From Eunapius fragilis (lineage: Eukaryota > Porifera > Demospongiae > Spongillida > Spongillidae): 64,000 bases of DNA. Positions 26,569-38,389 of the stretch are shown in pieces. The DNA lies in assembly GCA_963681505.1 (NCBI GenBank), contig OY811987.1, forward strand, positions 2,728,124 through 2,792,123. Reading direction: 5' to 3'. The translations under genes were made by a program, and so were the position numbers. Positions within the stretch are counted from its first letter, which is position 1; the number at the start of each line of letters is the position of its first letter. The notes below the pieces were generated by a model that saw nothing but the letters and a program-made list of their open reading frames with translations, searched no databases and was not told where the DNA came from.

Positions 26569-28533
26569 ATGTTGCCATCATGTGCTGAGAAGCACAAGAA
26601 ACCAGCGTGCACTAAGTGTGATACAGGAACGCGTTGCATTAAGTGTTGTCTATGCAATCCCCACCAACGTCCAGGTCGTCCAAGGAAGATAGATCGTTAC
26701 CAGATACACCCGTACGGATAAATCCGGAACGTAGTAGTGTCCATTGTGCAGTTTCTATCGTTGATACGACATGTGGAAAAGATAGTCCCACTTGCAGCAA
26801 CTATGGATCATCACAGGCGCATATTCTTAGGAGAGGGTGATGGGTGTGAAGAGGGAGAGGGGGATGAAGATAAAGCAGGGGGGTGGTGTTATGATAAAGA
26901 GCTCGAGGGAATGCAAGACAGGGCTGGTGGGTGCGAAGAGGTAGACATGGGTGACTTGCAGATGGAAAGGAATGTCAACTACGAGTGGATTAGTGAGGAT
27001 GAGGAGGAAGTGGATGATGATAAGGGAGTGGACAAAGTGGATCTCCATTTTATTGACTGCGTAGTCCAAGATGAGCAGAAAGCTGATGGTAACATTGTGC
27101 TGTCATGCTTAGAGGCTGCCCTTCATGCATTGAGACAACGGTTCCCCCATGTCACCAAACTAATTGTCCGGAGTGACAATGCTAAAAATCTGGCTGGCAA
27201 GCAAACCAAGCTGCTCCTTCCATATGTCTAGCTGTTCAGTGCTGGACTACAGTTAGTAGTATACTACCACAATGAGGCCCAGAGTGGCAAGGATGTGTGC
27301 GACACACACTTCTCACATCAACAGTCCCGAGTTGAAGCCTATATCTGGTGCAGGGAAATGGTGGAAGAAAAGTATCTACTCCCAAGCAGCTTGCAGTGGC
27401 ACTAATGGAGAAATCCCTCAGCAACACTACTGTTTTGTTGGTGAAACCAGATTTTAAGGCCCCATATAGATCTAAAGTCATCCCTGCCATATCTGGAATA
27501 TCTGAATATTATGCTGCTCAATATGCCACAACTGACGGCCAACAGCATATCAAGTTCTATAAATGCCTGGGACAGAAGGTGCCATCTGCATGTGTCCCCA
27601 TTCCTTCCTGCCATGCTACATCACTGATTAATGCTATGGGTGAGGAGGGCATCAATTTTACTGGTGTTGCTGTGCTTTTGAACAGTTTTAGTGAAAGTAC
27701 TGGTGTGCAAGTTAGGTAGGACAAGGGTCGATACAAGAAGCGGACTAAAGGCATAAGCCAGAGAGAGATGCAGCGCGTGCAGAAGCAGCATGAGGATGAA
27801 AAGGCACTGAAGAGGATACAGGCAGTGTACCCACAGTGTACAGTGTCCCTGTATCACTTCAAGTCACAACTATTGCTTGCAAAACATGTGTGCAGTGGGG
27901 TGATGGAACACCAAGATGTACTCAGTATTGCAATGCGGTATGCTGACACTCTTCTGGCCATAATGGACTTCACTGTTTCTGGTGCTGTAGACCGAGCATC
28001 TAACCGCTTGCTTACAGATGACAGCAATCTAACCTATGCCACATTTGAGTTCAATTTCTATGCAGGATGGGCCTATACACAAAAAAATGCCACCAGAGCT
28101 GACCACCAGGGTAACTAGGCTGATACATGAGTTCTGAAAGGCTGGTGAGAACAAATATCTAGGGAAAGTTAAGATCTCAGCCGATGGTGCATGTGTTTTG
28201 TAGATTAGATGAGCTGCAGTCACAGAAAATGATTCGTCTGAGTAAATTGCCAGTTGCAGGGAAGATAGTGTTGTGTACCATACCATTGGGAGGCAGTCGG
28301 AGCCAAAATTTTCAGAGCGCAAACGTGGAAGGTCCCAAAGGAATGAAACAACCCAAGGAAGGCAGAAGAAGGCCAGAACGACCTTTGAGAACCTGAAGTT
28401 CGACAAGGACATGTCCCAGTGGAAAAAGGAAGAACTGCAAACATATCTCTGCCATCACAACATCAAGAAAACAGGGAACAAGTCTGAGCTAGTAAGGCGC
28501 ATCACAGAGTACATGAAAAATTCACAAAATTGA
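26569..28533 (+). pseudogene. Decayed transposase-like DNA-binding protein with C-terminal SAP domain
   Basis: The reading frame is broken by stops and shifts, but the parts align in order. The N-terminus (26569-26718) is Cys-rich (CAEKH...CTKC...CIKCCLC) and followed by PGRPRK, an AT-hook-like core. An acidic linker lies at 26830-27060. A middle part holds LIVRSDNAKNL, GKDVCDTHFSHQQSRVEAYI and ISGISEYYAAQY, which recalls an RNase H-fold DDE-type transposase family seen in marine invertebrates (my recollection, not a search). The C-terminus (about 28396-28530) is a SAP DNA-binding domain: WKKEELQTYLCHHNIKKTGN then KSELVRRITEYM. It is probably a dead transposon gene or a dead host gene derived from one. 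Confidence 0.6.
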
Positions 28534-28573
28534 TACGTTTTGTGCAGGATTAACATCAGAAAAGCCGTTGACA

Positions 28574-28703
<130 letters not shown>

Positions 28704-28743
28704 GATAATCGACAAACGCGTGGCTTATATGCCACTAATTAAC

Positions 28744-28910
28744 AGGGGCGGATCCAGGATTTTGGGAAAGGGGGGTCTGATAAATATATTCACAACTGGG
28801 GGAGGCATGCCCCCTCCCGTGAAAGCAAGGGGGTCTGGGGGAGCGCTGATAGCTCCACCAGTGGGGTCTGGGGCGAAGCCCCAGCCACTTTTTTGCTTTT
28901 GCGTTTATTT
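28744..28910. mobile_element. CAGGGGCGGAT-type MITE fragment
   Basis: It starts CAGGGGCGGATCCAGG and contains GGGGGGTCTGATAAATATAT and TTCACAACTGGGGG. It shares start and middle with a second copy at 47284-47434. Internal short hairpins (GGGGCGAAGCCCC) are present. The far end is not sharply defined. Confidence 0.5.
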
Positions 28911-30479
28911 AGCATGAAATTCACAGTGATATCCAATACATATACATCACGCGATACCAGATTACTATAGAGCCTGCATGGATGGCGACGAGAAAACTCT
29001 TCATTCTTCACAATTCTATGGTTCCTACTGCTCAGCAATTAAATTCGTGACAGAAAGCGTTTGTGAATTTGTGACTGAAGCGTGCACGTGACCATGCACC
29101 AGCTATACATGTCGGTCTATAAACTTTAACGACTCATGTATGCTTTTCTCTAGTATTAGTTTGTTTACCTGTTGGGAAAAGAATCTGAGATCCATCCCAC
29201 TCACGTCTTTTGATCGCTTACCTCAATTGCTGCTCACACGCACCGATCGCGCGATTAAGTACTAATTATCTACATGCACACATGCCGTTATGTAGGAGGA
29301 TTTAATTAGATCGATATAGACCCCGCTTCTTAGCCAAGCTTTGTTTACATGTGCTAATTGAATTAACAACACAGATTCTTATACAAAAGTGTTTGCTGAA
29401 TCAGAAAAAGTAATTGCCCTGCTTTAAGTATGATTGGTTCAAAAGATCTAGGCCAATAACTGAAAAAGTCAGTTTTGGCAGCTTATCATTTGGAGCACTG
29501 TACTTATTCCTCTGAAAGACTGCAGTGCCAAAATTAGTAGAATTCGATGTTTGTGTGTATATAGAAATAAGAATATTTTCACTGTTTACGAATGAGAAAA
29601 ACGTCACTGAAAAAGTGTACTTTTTTCGGTGACGGTTGTAAGTTACGAACTTTGAACAAACACAGGATAGGCTAGAAAGTAGCTATGAAGGTGGGAATAG
29701 CATAAATATTCATGTAAAGAGTTGTATTATTATATTTCATAGCGTTTACGACAATTGGACCGCTTCCGATCAATTTTCAAAAACGTGCGTTCGACACAAT
29801 CAGCTCAAAAAATGTCCTGTTCTCAACGGATCCGGTGTTAAGCAACACAACTGCATGTACCACTGGTCGGTAAACCAGAAACTAAACATTTTATTGGAGT
29901 GGCATAATGTCTATTGTCCTGAATGTCCCCCTGGCTGTACAGCTAAATATGTTTTGTTGTTCGGTCTTTCAAGGAATCTAGTCACACAGAATAATATGCA
30001 GACACGCAGTACAAGTCCTTTTAGGGTCAGGCCGAGAAAGCAAAGCCTTTAATCTTTTTGGTACTCGTAAAACAAGCCGTGCTAGTGGGATCTATCGGAT
30101 ATCGATATCTATATTTAACGTTCCGCGCGGTATACATCGAACGTGCTAAGGAAAGTAAAAGTACACGACTTTAGCTACACTTTAACTGCAACTAGTTGTA
30201 TTAATGACAAGTGCTTCTCACCAAAGCGATGGCTACAAGCATCGTCCTTGTTTTTTCCCCTTCTATGGGTACCGTTGTACATGTGTACCGCATTCATGCA
30301 TGGCGCGATATGTACTGAAGCGCGCGGAGGTTGCTTTATCGGTTCACCGCCCGCATGGATTTTCGGAAATGGACAAAATAAGTTATTATTGCCATTATTA
30401 CAATACACACACATGGGTACAATCTTAAACATAGCCTATGGTTAATGTTAATTCAAAATACATCTGGTGAGGATGGCAG
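28911..30479. other. Intergenic stretch
   Basis: No gene is recognised. A motif near 29918-30090 (TGTCCTGAATGT ... CTCGTAAAACAAGC ... TGCTAGTG) recurs near 34299-34372, which suggests another dispersed repeat. Confidence 0.45.
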
Positions 30480-31293
30480 TGGCATTGGCCCTCACTAGAT
30501 GGAGGTTGAGTCTGCCATAGATGTCTCTATTAGTACAGCTGACTTGGGCCTGCATGTAAGAGTGGCAAGCCGAGATGCCAGCTGTGAGAAGGCTTCAATA
30601 ACTTCATTTCCCCATGCACCATAAGTCTCTGCTACCAGGAGAACACACAACCAGCCGAGTTCTTTGCATTTTACATCATTGGCCCTGAGCTTTCTGCCTT
30701 CAGTGGTGAGGGCAGCTGATCCTGCATGCAGACCTCCAACTTCCATAAGGGTATGTGTGTTAAGCGGAGAGGTTACAGAGATATCAAAGGCAGCTGTCTT
30801 AATTGCCTATTGCCGTCCAGTTAGTCAACAGAAGGTCAGCAGGATGCGTGCATGTGGCTATGATCGGCTGTGAGGTCATTGCCAGCCTCCACTTGGATGC
30901 CAAGATGGGCCTGGTGGCATGTTTCAGCCAGAACATCACGAAGGGTGTTGTGTCGTACCATCTCATGACCACCACGCTTACAAGTGGTGGCATGATGTCC
31001 CTGAGGGTCAAGGGCATTGCCAGGGCAAAGTGCACACTTTGATCGTCCATACCAAGCCACCATTTTATGGCAACTTTATGCATGGACCGGTGCATCGAGA
31101 TGTAGACCCAGCCCCTATGATGGTAGAACAAACAGCCAGGATGATGCATGTGGTACGGAAACTGAAAGCAATCGAGCTTGGTCAGCATTGGAGGAGGTTT
31201 CCAACAGCAGATTGAACATGCAAGTGTCCAATGTGCTGGATAGTTCTTTTTGGGAGACCAGAGACGAGGAGTGAATTTGCAGTGCCTTATCAT
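30480..31293 (-). pseudogene. Retroelement C-terminal fragment, copy C
   Basis: Minus-strand pieces in three frames give WWLGMDDQ / CALCPGNALDPQGHHATTC, then GIQVEAGNDLTADHSH, THPADLLLTNW, and LGWLCVLLVAETYGAWGNEV with FSQLASRLATLTCRPKSAVL. The order is the same as in copy A plus the terminal portion, so this is the most complete member of the family here. Frame breaks make it a pseudogene. Confidence 0.65.
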
Positions 31294-31887
31294 GTAATCC
31301 TACTGTTGTGTAAAATAATAATAATAATTAGTTCCGTAAAACAAAAATAAAAATAATAAATAAGTCCTGCGGATGCCCTAGTGAACAATTGCATGGATAG
31401 GTGGGATCTCTGCCGCTTTTGATGTAACAGTGACGTCTCCTCTTACACCTGTCTCACTTCATGAATCAAGCGTTACTGCAGGAACAGCTGCACTACTGGC
31501 AGAGCAGAGGGAGCACACTGAGGAAGGCCTACGCATATAGCATAGATATACTACTACGACAATGCCCCATTTACTCTAAAAGCGCCATCATAATGGTGGC
31601 GCATCAAGGCGCAATGGATTTTATTGGTTACGGTATTAATGGTTTGCCACACCGCCATTGATACCAACTCGCTGTCAAAGCTTACACTCGCGCTCCAACG
31701 TATGTTATACGTAATGCTTCTATAGTGATTTATTTTTAAAAAGTAAATTGGAGCGATCACATCGAAGCTCGGATCGGTACGTGTAGGCTGACCACCTCGC
31801 GACACACCTAGCACCTTTGGCTGAAACCCTAAGGCTAGCCCTGATGATGGCTCGTGTTTCAAATATTTGACAGTGCTTTAAATTCCC
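31294..31887. other. Intergenic stretch
   Basis: It holds an AT-rich (AAT)n-like patch at 31312-31362. No gene is recognised. Confidence 0.45.
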
Positions 31888-32275
31888 ATTGCATATGATG
31901 ATGGTGCTCGCAATGATGAATGTGATGTTCAAACTGGTGATGGTGATGGTACTCGCAATGATGAATCAGATGGTGATGTTCACTCTGGTGATGGTACTCG
32001 CAATGATGAATCAGATGGTGATGTTCACTCTGGTGATGGTGATGGTGCTCGCAATGATGAATCAGATGGTGATGGTGATGGTGCTTGCAATGGTAAATCA
32101 GATGGTGATGTTCACTCTGGTGATGGTACTCGCAATGATGAATCAGATGGTGATGTTCACCTGGTGATGGTGATGGTGCTCGCAATGATGAATCAAATGG
32201 TGATGTTCACACTGGTTATGGTGATGGTGCTCGCAATGATGAATCAGACGGTGATGTTCACTCTGATGATGGTAT
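31888..32275. repeat. GATGGT-rich minisatellite, 45/51-bp units
   Basis: Units combine TGATGGTACTCGCAATGATG, AATCAGATGG and TGATGTTCACTCTGG, with an optional extra TGATGG. The Met/Val and His-rich frames across it are artefacts. Confidence 0.9.
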
Positions 32276-32344
32276 TGTTTTTTGTTTATCTGTAAGCTAG
32301 AAATGTAATAATGTTGTGTATGTTCATTATCTATAATTATTATT

Positions 32345-32640
32345 ACAAGTAAATAAAAACATTCTCTAACGAGAGAGTTGTTGGTATATAGGATTGACCA
32401 ATGGTGGTGTAAAAAGCACGGAAACAAGAGTGACAGAAATTTTACTCGAAAATTGAAATTGGCCTATACTTAGCACATTACTCAGGCATGCGCTGTTATT
32501 TTGTGAGCGTGCTAAATATAGGCCAATTTCAATTTTCGAGTAAAATTTCTGTCACTCTTGTTTCCGTGCTTTTTACACCACCATTGGTCAATCCTATTTA
32601 CCAACAACTCTCTCGTTAGAGAATGTTTTTATTTACTTGT
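32345..32640. mobile_element. Foldback MITE with about 130-bp arms
   Basis: The left arm begins ACAAGTAAATAAAAACATTC. The right arm is its near-perfect inverse and ends at 32640. Inside, GGAAACAAGAGTGACAGAAA and TTGAAATTGGCCTATA are mirrored. The unpaired centre (about 32480-32507) holds CTCAGGCATGCGCTG. Confidence 0.9.
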
Positions 32641-32755
32641 TTCATAGGTTTTTTTTCACCGTAGTCGATGAAATGTAGGAAGAGCATATAGAATTTGGAC
32701 GATCCCCTTTATTTCTTAATGCAATAACAAACAGAAAACATGCCAGCAATGACAC

Positions 32756-33095
32756 AAAGTGCTCAGAGCTTCGGTGTGTGTGTGTGTACCTTTGGCAGTT
32801 GAGGTTTATGGATGTTGGGGTCCTGAAGCACAGACAAACCTTTCTAGACTTGCAGCGCGCCTGGCAATTAGATCAAATTGTTGCAAGTCCCAGGCCACTT
32901 CGGCTCTCTATGGCAGGTTAAACTTGGTCCTAGTTAGAGCGAATGCCAGAGCTCTGCTGTCCCGTTCAATGGCAACTGGATGTTAGTCTCCTCACCTTCT
33001 CCGTTCCAGTGTATTGTTTTTTGTTTAGTAAAATTGTGTAGCTTAAAACTGTAAATGTTGTATATGTAGTATCATTTTCAATAAATAACTTTAAT
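32756..33095 (+). pseudogene. Retroelement tail fragment with AATAAA and AAT-rich tail, copy D
   Basis: The plus frame reads VPLAVEVYGCWGPEAQTNLS, LAARLAIRSNCCKSQATSAL, and YGRLNLVLVRANARALLSRS, then stops. About 80 bp further on, AATAAATAACTTTAATAATA marks a polyadenylation-like 3' end. This gives the 3' terminus of the family. Confidence 0.7.
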
Positions 33096-33109
33096 AATAA
33101 TAATTATAA

Positions 33110-33484
33110 TTATATGAATTTGTTGTGTTGATTATTAGTTGTCCTCGCCCGCGCCCTCGTCTCCTGCGGGGACGTCCTCCTCCTTGGCCTCCCCGCCATG
33201 CTGGGTTCTGCCAGGGTGGCAGTGGCCATGCAGGCCAGGGAGGGAGCACAGGCAGCGGTGGTAGCGGGGGCAGCGCTGGTGGTGCCGGCGGGGGTAGCAC
33301 TGGTGGTGCCGGCGGGGGTAGCGCTGCTGGTAGTGGTGGTGGGGCAGTGCTGCTGGTGGTGGTAGGAGTGGTGGGGCTTCTGGAGGTGGCGGGGTGAAGG
33401 GGAGAGGAGTGGAGGATGTATGTCATCCTCTTCCTCCTCCGACCCCTCTTGATTAAAAAAACCCGTAAGGTCTTCTGCTGCCAT
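33110..33484 (-). CDS. Uncertain Pro/Ala/Thr-rich open frame
   Basis: The 124-codon minus-strand frame begins MAAEDLTGFFNQEGSEEEED, an acidic N-terminus that looks coding. It then becomes a low-complexity Thr/Ala/Pro region and ends in a basic Arg-rich tail. The central part is a short GC-rich repeat (GGTGGTGCCGGCGGGGGTAG) that is open in several frames. No domain is recognised. It may be an N-terminal fragment of a host or element protein, or chance. Confidence 0.25.
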   Translation of the reverse strand: MAAEDLTGFFNQEGSEEEEDDIHPPLLSPSPRHLQKPHHSYHHQQHCPTTTTSSATPAGTTSATPAGTTSAAPATTAACAPSLACMATATLAEPSMAGRPRRRTSPQETRARARTTNNQHNKFI

Positions 33485-34940
33485 CTACATGTACGTGACA
33501 GAGACAGAGAGTATGATTTAAAATTTTTTTACCTTATTCTTTTTTCAAGCAAGTTTACACGTGAATCCACATAGAGTATATTATTAAATTCTTACCTCTT
33601 TTTTCAAAGTGCACTATAATTCAGCGGGTGCATGACTGACTTTTATACCTGCAAAGCCTTAAGGTGATAGGGTACCCTCCTGGAATTTGAAAAAAAAATC
33701 ATACTAGCTTGTAGCCTGAGAGCATCTTAGAGGACCGTATCATATTGACAGTTATTAGATGAGCAGTAAAAATGGTACAAATATTCTAAGAACAAAACTT
33801 TATAATTGGTTTGTTGAAAACTGTAGTGCTTAAAAATCACCAAATTTGGAGGATAAATATGAAATAATATCTTCTTTCGTTTGGTGCATTCGTTTCGAAA
33901 CGGAGCAGTAGGTTTGTGCTAAAGCTTATACTAACCATCGTTTCAGGGTGAACTAATTAGGCTACTCATGGATTACTCATGCTGGGCATTCCAGAAAAGC
34001 TACTTTATCGTGATTACACGTTCTTCATTACTTAATTGTCCTTTTGGTGCATCGATAACGTTACTACCCTTTTCCACAAATGTACAGCAATTTTTTACAA
34101 AGTTACGCATCCCTGGACGCCATATTTGTACCTTGAAATTGAAATGTTATTAATAGATAGATTTTCGGTTTTCGGCTATTTAGAAAAAAGTAACTTATTT
34201 TGAAAACAAGGACAAGATATTTTCCTACACGTACGCTCTTCTTGGTGCTTAGCTCCTATCGTAATAATATGCTCAGCACTTGATCATAAGGTCTGTTGTC
34301 CTGAATGTGCAGGAAAAAGAGTTTTTACCGTTCGTATTTCAAGGTGCTCGTAAAACAAGCGATGCTAGTGTTTCTGCGCGTTATTGAAATGCTATCAAGG
34401 TGGCATATCTTAAACAATAAGGTGGATTCTCTCCGAATTATATACGGTACTTGAACAGAACTACCAATTGTTGATGACGTATTTTAATAATTCAGACCCC
34501 AAAATACATGGCGGACTCAAACTGCGCATGCGTGCGCGAATTACAAGATGGCGGATGCCAAAGTTTAAGGCATTGCGCTCGGTTAAATACGTTACTTATC
34601 CAAATGATATCAAGGTGGCATATCTTAAACAATAAGGTAGATCTTACCAACTTTTTTTTCCAAAAAAACCACGTTATGGGTACTACTACCTTAACACGTG
34701 TGCAGACTGTGCTATAATTCTAATGGTCCAATTCCATCATATTAACGGCATGTGCTAAAATTTTATTGGTCAAATTTGAAAATGCTCCAATCTAAACATG
34801 GAGGTGTAGCGTACATGAAGTAAAGATGGATAGTGTGGGAACTCAGGACTTGAACTACATGACTGCATGTAGATCTGGGATAACATGGCACCATGTAGAT
34901 TGATAAGGATATGTTTTCAGGTGAGTGTGGACAGGATAAG
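33485..34940. other. Intergenic stretch with a 39-bp direct repeat
   Basis: No gene is recognised. ATCAAGGTGGCATATCTTAA followed by ACAATAAGGT occurs at about 34395-34424 and again at 34609-34638. Confidence 0.55.
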
Positions 34941-34959
34941 TGCATGTCTGGACAGGATA

Positions 34960-37846
34960 AGTGCATGTCTCGAGGGTGAAATTCACCAAACTGCCCAGAG
35001 GGAAAGAGTGTTGGAAAGCACATCACGTCAAGATGTCTCTGTCTGCTTTCAATAGGACTGTCTTTAACATTTTGCATCTTGTACTGCTCAACATCCGTTT
35101 TTATTGACCCTTGTTGGTCAAGGGATCGAATAGTGTACGCATGTAAAGCAGCAACGTCATCAGTCGACGCTTTTTCTAACATTGTGCTAAAAGCTTTGTC
35201 AACTACTTCAACAATACCTTTAGCTGCCTCATCTAATATGCATCATCTACATTTTTATAAAGCCACTTTATTTCTTTCAGTTTTTGAATGGCTAGCTTTA
35301 CAGCATTTACACCCACTAGTGTTTGCCATACAACTTTATCCTTAGTTGGAACACCATTTACAATTATGTACAATTGAGGGTCAGGCAAAGCCACAAGAAG
35401 ATCAGTCCTACCAAGTTCAACTTCAGATAAAGTGTCCCATGTTTTATTTAGAGGCAGTGGCAGAAAGAACATGCAAGCTCTACAGGCTTGCAGTGCATTA
35501 TATGCTGGCACTTTACCTGAATATGTTCCAAGCCGCACAATAATCTGAAAAGCCTTTGCTCTCTGAATCAGTTGTTTACTGAGAGCATTTAGCAACTTTA
35601 GTTCCTCTGGTATAGGTTCAGTGACAAGCCCATTTAGAACACTTCTAGCTGGTATAGTATTCTTGTTTAGAAATGGTCGGCAGTACTGACAAATGTATAT
35701 TAGTTGTTCAGTGACACCATTCTGCAAAACATGGGCTTTCGTTTTTTGCCATGCGTCAGTTTCATATTTCTCAAGGCTAAAGTTTACACGAGACACTTGT
35801 TTGCGCTGGCATAATCGTTCACAGCTACAACATGCAAACTCTGCATCGTCATTGAACTTGGATTGTAGCTCAGCTATAAGGTCAGCATGCGTAACTTTCA
35901 AGCCTCTCTCAATGCAGCTTAGACCAGATGATGAGTGGTCTTCACTAACTACGGGATGCTCAACTCCATCCACACTAAACAAATCTGACAAATTCTCCTT
36001 CAAGCCCAGAAAAGGTATCAGCTCGTCAATACTTCCACTAGAAAGTGCTGAATCAATAGCCAAAACGTTCATGTGGCATTTGCGAGCTTTATAAAGCAGC
36101 CTAGTGAAAGCCCTTAATACAGGAAAGTGAGGTGAAGCTGCCCTAATAACCAGCAAAGGACTAGAGCATTCTGGAAGCTCACAATTAATAGGATGCCCAA
36201 GCTGTTCAATAATCCCAGAATGCAATTTCAAAGTGATACCAGTATGAACATGACCACACCCTGAATCAAGATCATCAAGCCCAGCTCGAAGATCTTCAAT
36301 GGACATTTGGAACAGTAACTTTGTCCTCAACACTATTGCTACTTCTTCACTAGTGAGGTTGCGACACTCATTTGTACATTTCCATTTCAAGGGGCGCATG
36401 GTAACCTTATCTCTGTCCCCTATCTCCTCTGACACTACACACCTACCATTGAGGTCTACTGGAATGGCCCCAAGTTGTTTTGTGTAAGTGTACGAAGTAT
36501 TTAAAAAGTACAGCAGTATGATACCTATGCCCTACTAAAATATCATTTTCTCCTAATTTCATTGCATTTATTTCACAGATAGTTTTTAGCAATGACCTTG
36601 CTTTTGCTCTTCGTACACTTAGTGCTTTAGAAACCAATGCCTCTGCCCCAATCTTACTTACTGCTGCACGGGCAGATCTAGTAACAACCTTTTGCGCTAG
36701 CAATGGATGAGACTTACAAAAGGCATCATTTACTTCACTTAGAAGCTCACTATCCCTAAGAATAGCTTTTTCAAGACCACCATTATACTCCATTAGTGCA
36801 TGAGATTTGGGTTCATACAAGGAGTAGCTATATGGGAGAAGGATATGGTTGCAGTTATTGTCATTTCACCTATAGTTCTCAGCCCTTGCAACTGCAATTA
36901 TATTCATACAGTTGCAACACATGTACATGGCTAGACAAATAAGGAAGCCTTTTTATACATCAGATTAGTAAAACAATAGACACTATTACTGTACACACAG
37001 TTGAGTCACCATGCATGCTTTACATGTGAAGTGAATGGTTTTGTGCAGATCCGTGCTGTACATCGTCGGGCGGGCCCTACTACCGCGTTTGGTCAGGTAG
37101 AAGGGTGACAAGCCCGACCAAACACCGCCCGACTATGCTCTACAAATGTTGCATGCACAGCTTTTAATGTTAATACAACATGCCATAACATACCTTTGGG
37201 TGGTAGTGGTAGTTCTGTGACCCCTGCGGTACCGCGTCCTCTCACATTTAGCCAATCGGACAGCGGGGTCATTCCAATACAGACTCCTTTTAGATGCTTT
37301 AATGGCAGCTGAATTGTCCTCGTATTTCTGCCTGTTAGCAGCGCGGTTCCCCTCGAGGTCCTCTTCATATCGCCGCCTTTTAGCAGCACGGTTCTCCTCG
37401 AGGTCCTCTTCATATCGCCGCCTTTTAGCAGCACGGTTCTCCTCGAGGTCCTCTTCATATCGTCGCCTTTTAGCAGCACGGTTCTCCTCGAGGTCCTCTT
37501 CATATCGCCGCCTGTTAGCAGCGCGGTTCCCCTCGAGGTCCTCTTCATATCGCCGCCTGTTAGCAGCGCGGTTCCCCTCGAGGTCCTCTTCATATAGTAG
37601 CCGCCTTTTAGCAGCACGGTTCTCCTCAAAGTCCTCTTTATATCGCCGCCTTTTAGCAGATCGCTTAGATTCAATATCTGCGTTGTAGCTGTCGCGTACA
37701 GAGGCCTTCTTTTCGGGATCGGCCTTGTAGAGCGCTCGGGCTTTAGCTTTGTTCTCGTCTTGCTTTTGGAGGTATTCCGCTCGTTGCTTAGATCTCTTCT
37801 TTTGATTACGCGAAGGCATTTTTAGAAAAACAACTTCACTAGCCAA
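34960..37846 (-). pseudogene. Helitron-type protein, N-terminal half, decayed
   Basis: The minus strand reads in order as follows. A basic N-terminus at 37846-37194 holds 15-residue repeats (RAAKRRRYEEDLEEN), with a GTATGT donor at 37193. A spacer at 36820-36530 contains LVSKALSVRRAKARSLLKTI. After a frameshift near 36510, a DUF6570-like region (36435-35233) has CCSCERLC, ICQYCRPFLN, LPDPQLYIIVNG and LYKNVDD. After stops, SRQRHLDVMCFPTLFPSGQF and GEFHPR (about 35060-34970) mark the start of the Helitron_like_N domain. The Rep (HUH) nuclease and the Pif1-family helicase are absent, so it cannot be autonomous. Helitrons move by rolling-circle replication. The family order is from knowledge of animal Helitrons. 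Confidence 0.75.
37290..37655 (-). repeat. 45-bp coding tandem repeat inside the Helitron-type gene
   Basis: Seven to eight units (CCTCGAGGTCCTCTTCATAT, CGCCGCC, TTTTAGCAGCACGGTTCT on plus) encode the 15-residue RRRYEEDLEENRAAK unit. One unit carries a 3-bp insertion (about 37590). Confidence 0.9.
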
Positions 37847-38049
37847 AGTAACAACTAAACTGCGATAGGAACACCAAATATTTTTTGTGCAGGTTAGAGT
37901 ATTTATACTGCCTAAAATTATTAATAAATATCTATTACATACATTATTAAATAGAACTTGACATGTGTCTATATGACATGTATGGATAACGTGCCGGTAA
38001 ATTTCGAAGCGATTGGTACTATTCCCGTCCTTCTAAACCGTTCCTAGCT

Positions 38050-38389
38050 CGAGTTATACCTTCCTAAGAAGAAGACGACGACGACGACGACGATGGAGAA
38101 TTATTTTAGGACTGGGCACGAGAAACAGGAAATTGTTTGTTTCTCTATAACTACACCGTTTTATGACACGGAACCAACGTAGAACTGTAGATCGTTGTGC
38201 TCTCATTCCATCGCGATAAAGAGATAAGCGATCCGTTTCTCCGTTGTCCCTCCAGACGCTAGTGAAGTTTTATTAATGACATTCATCAACCCTCAATCAA
38301 TCCTATATTGAACCTGCTGCCGCAGGTTCAGATTACACATATGTTACAATGACTGACCCATTCAAATCTTTTTTTTTTTAAAACATAAG
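38050..38389. other. Spacer between head-to-head Helitron and protease remnants
   Basis: It contains a short (GAC)n run at about 38072-38092. No gene is recognised. Confidence 0.4.

Noticed and set aside
31859-32185. His-rich protein with HHHLIHHCEHH repeats
   Set aside because: It is the minus-strand reading of a GATGGT minisatellite, with no start context or other coding sequence.
33125-33397. Gly-rich plus-strand frame
   Set aside because: It lies opposite the slightly better minus-strand frame in a GC-rich short repeat. Neither has a domain.
37302-37688. Plus-strand Arg/Ser-rich repeat protein
   Set aside because: It is the antisense of the 15-residue repeat region of the Helitron-type gene, whose identity rests on homology.
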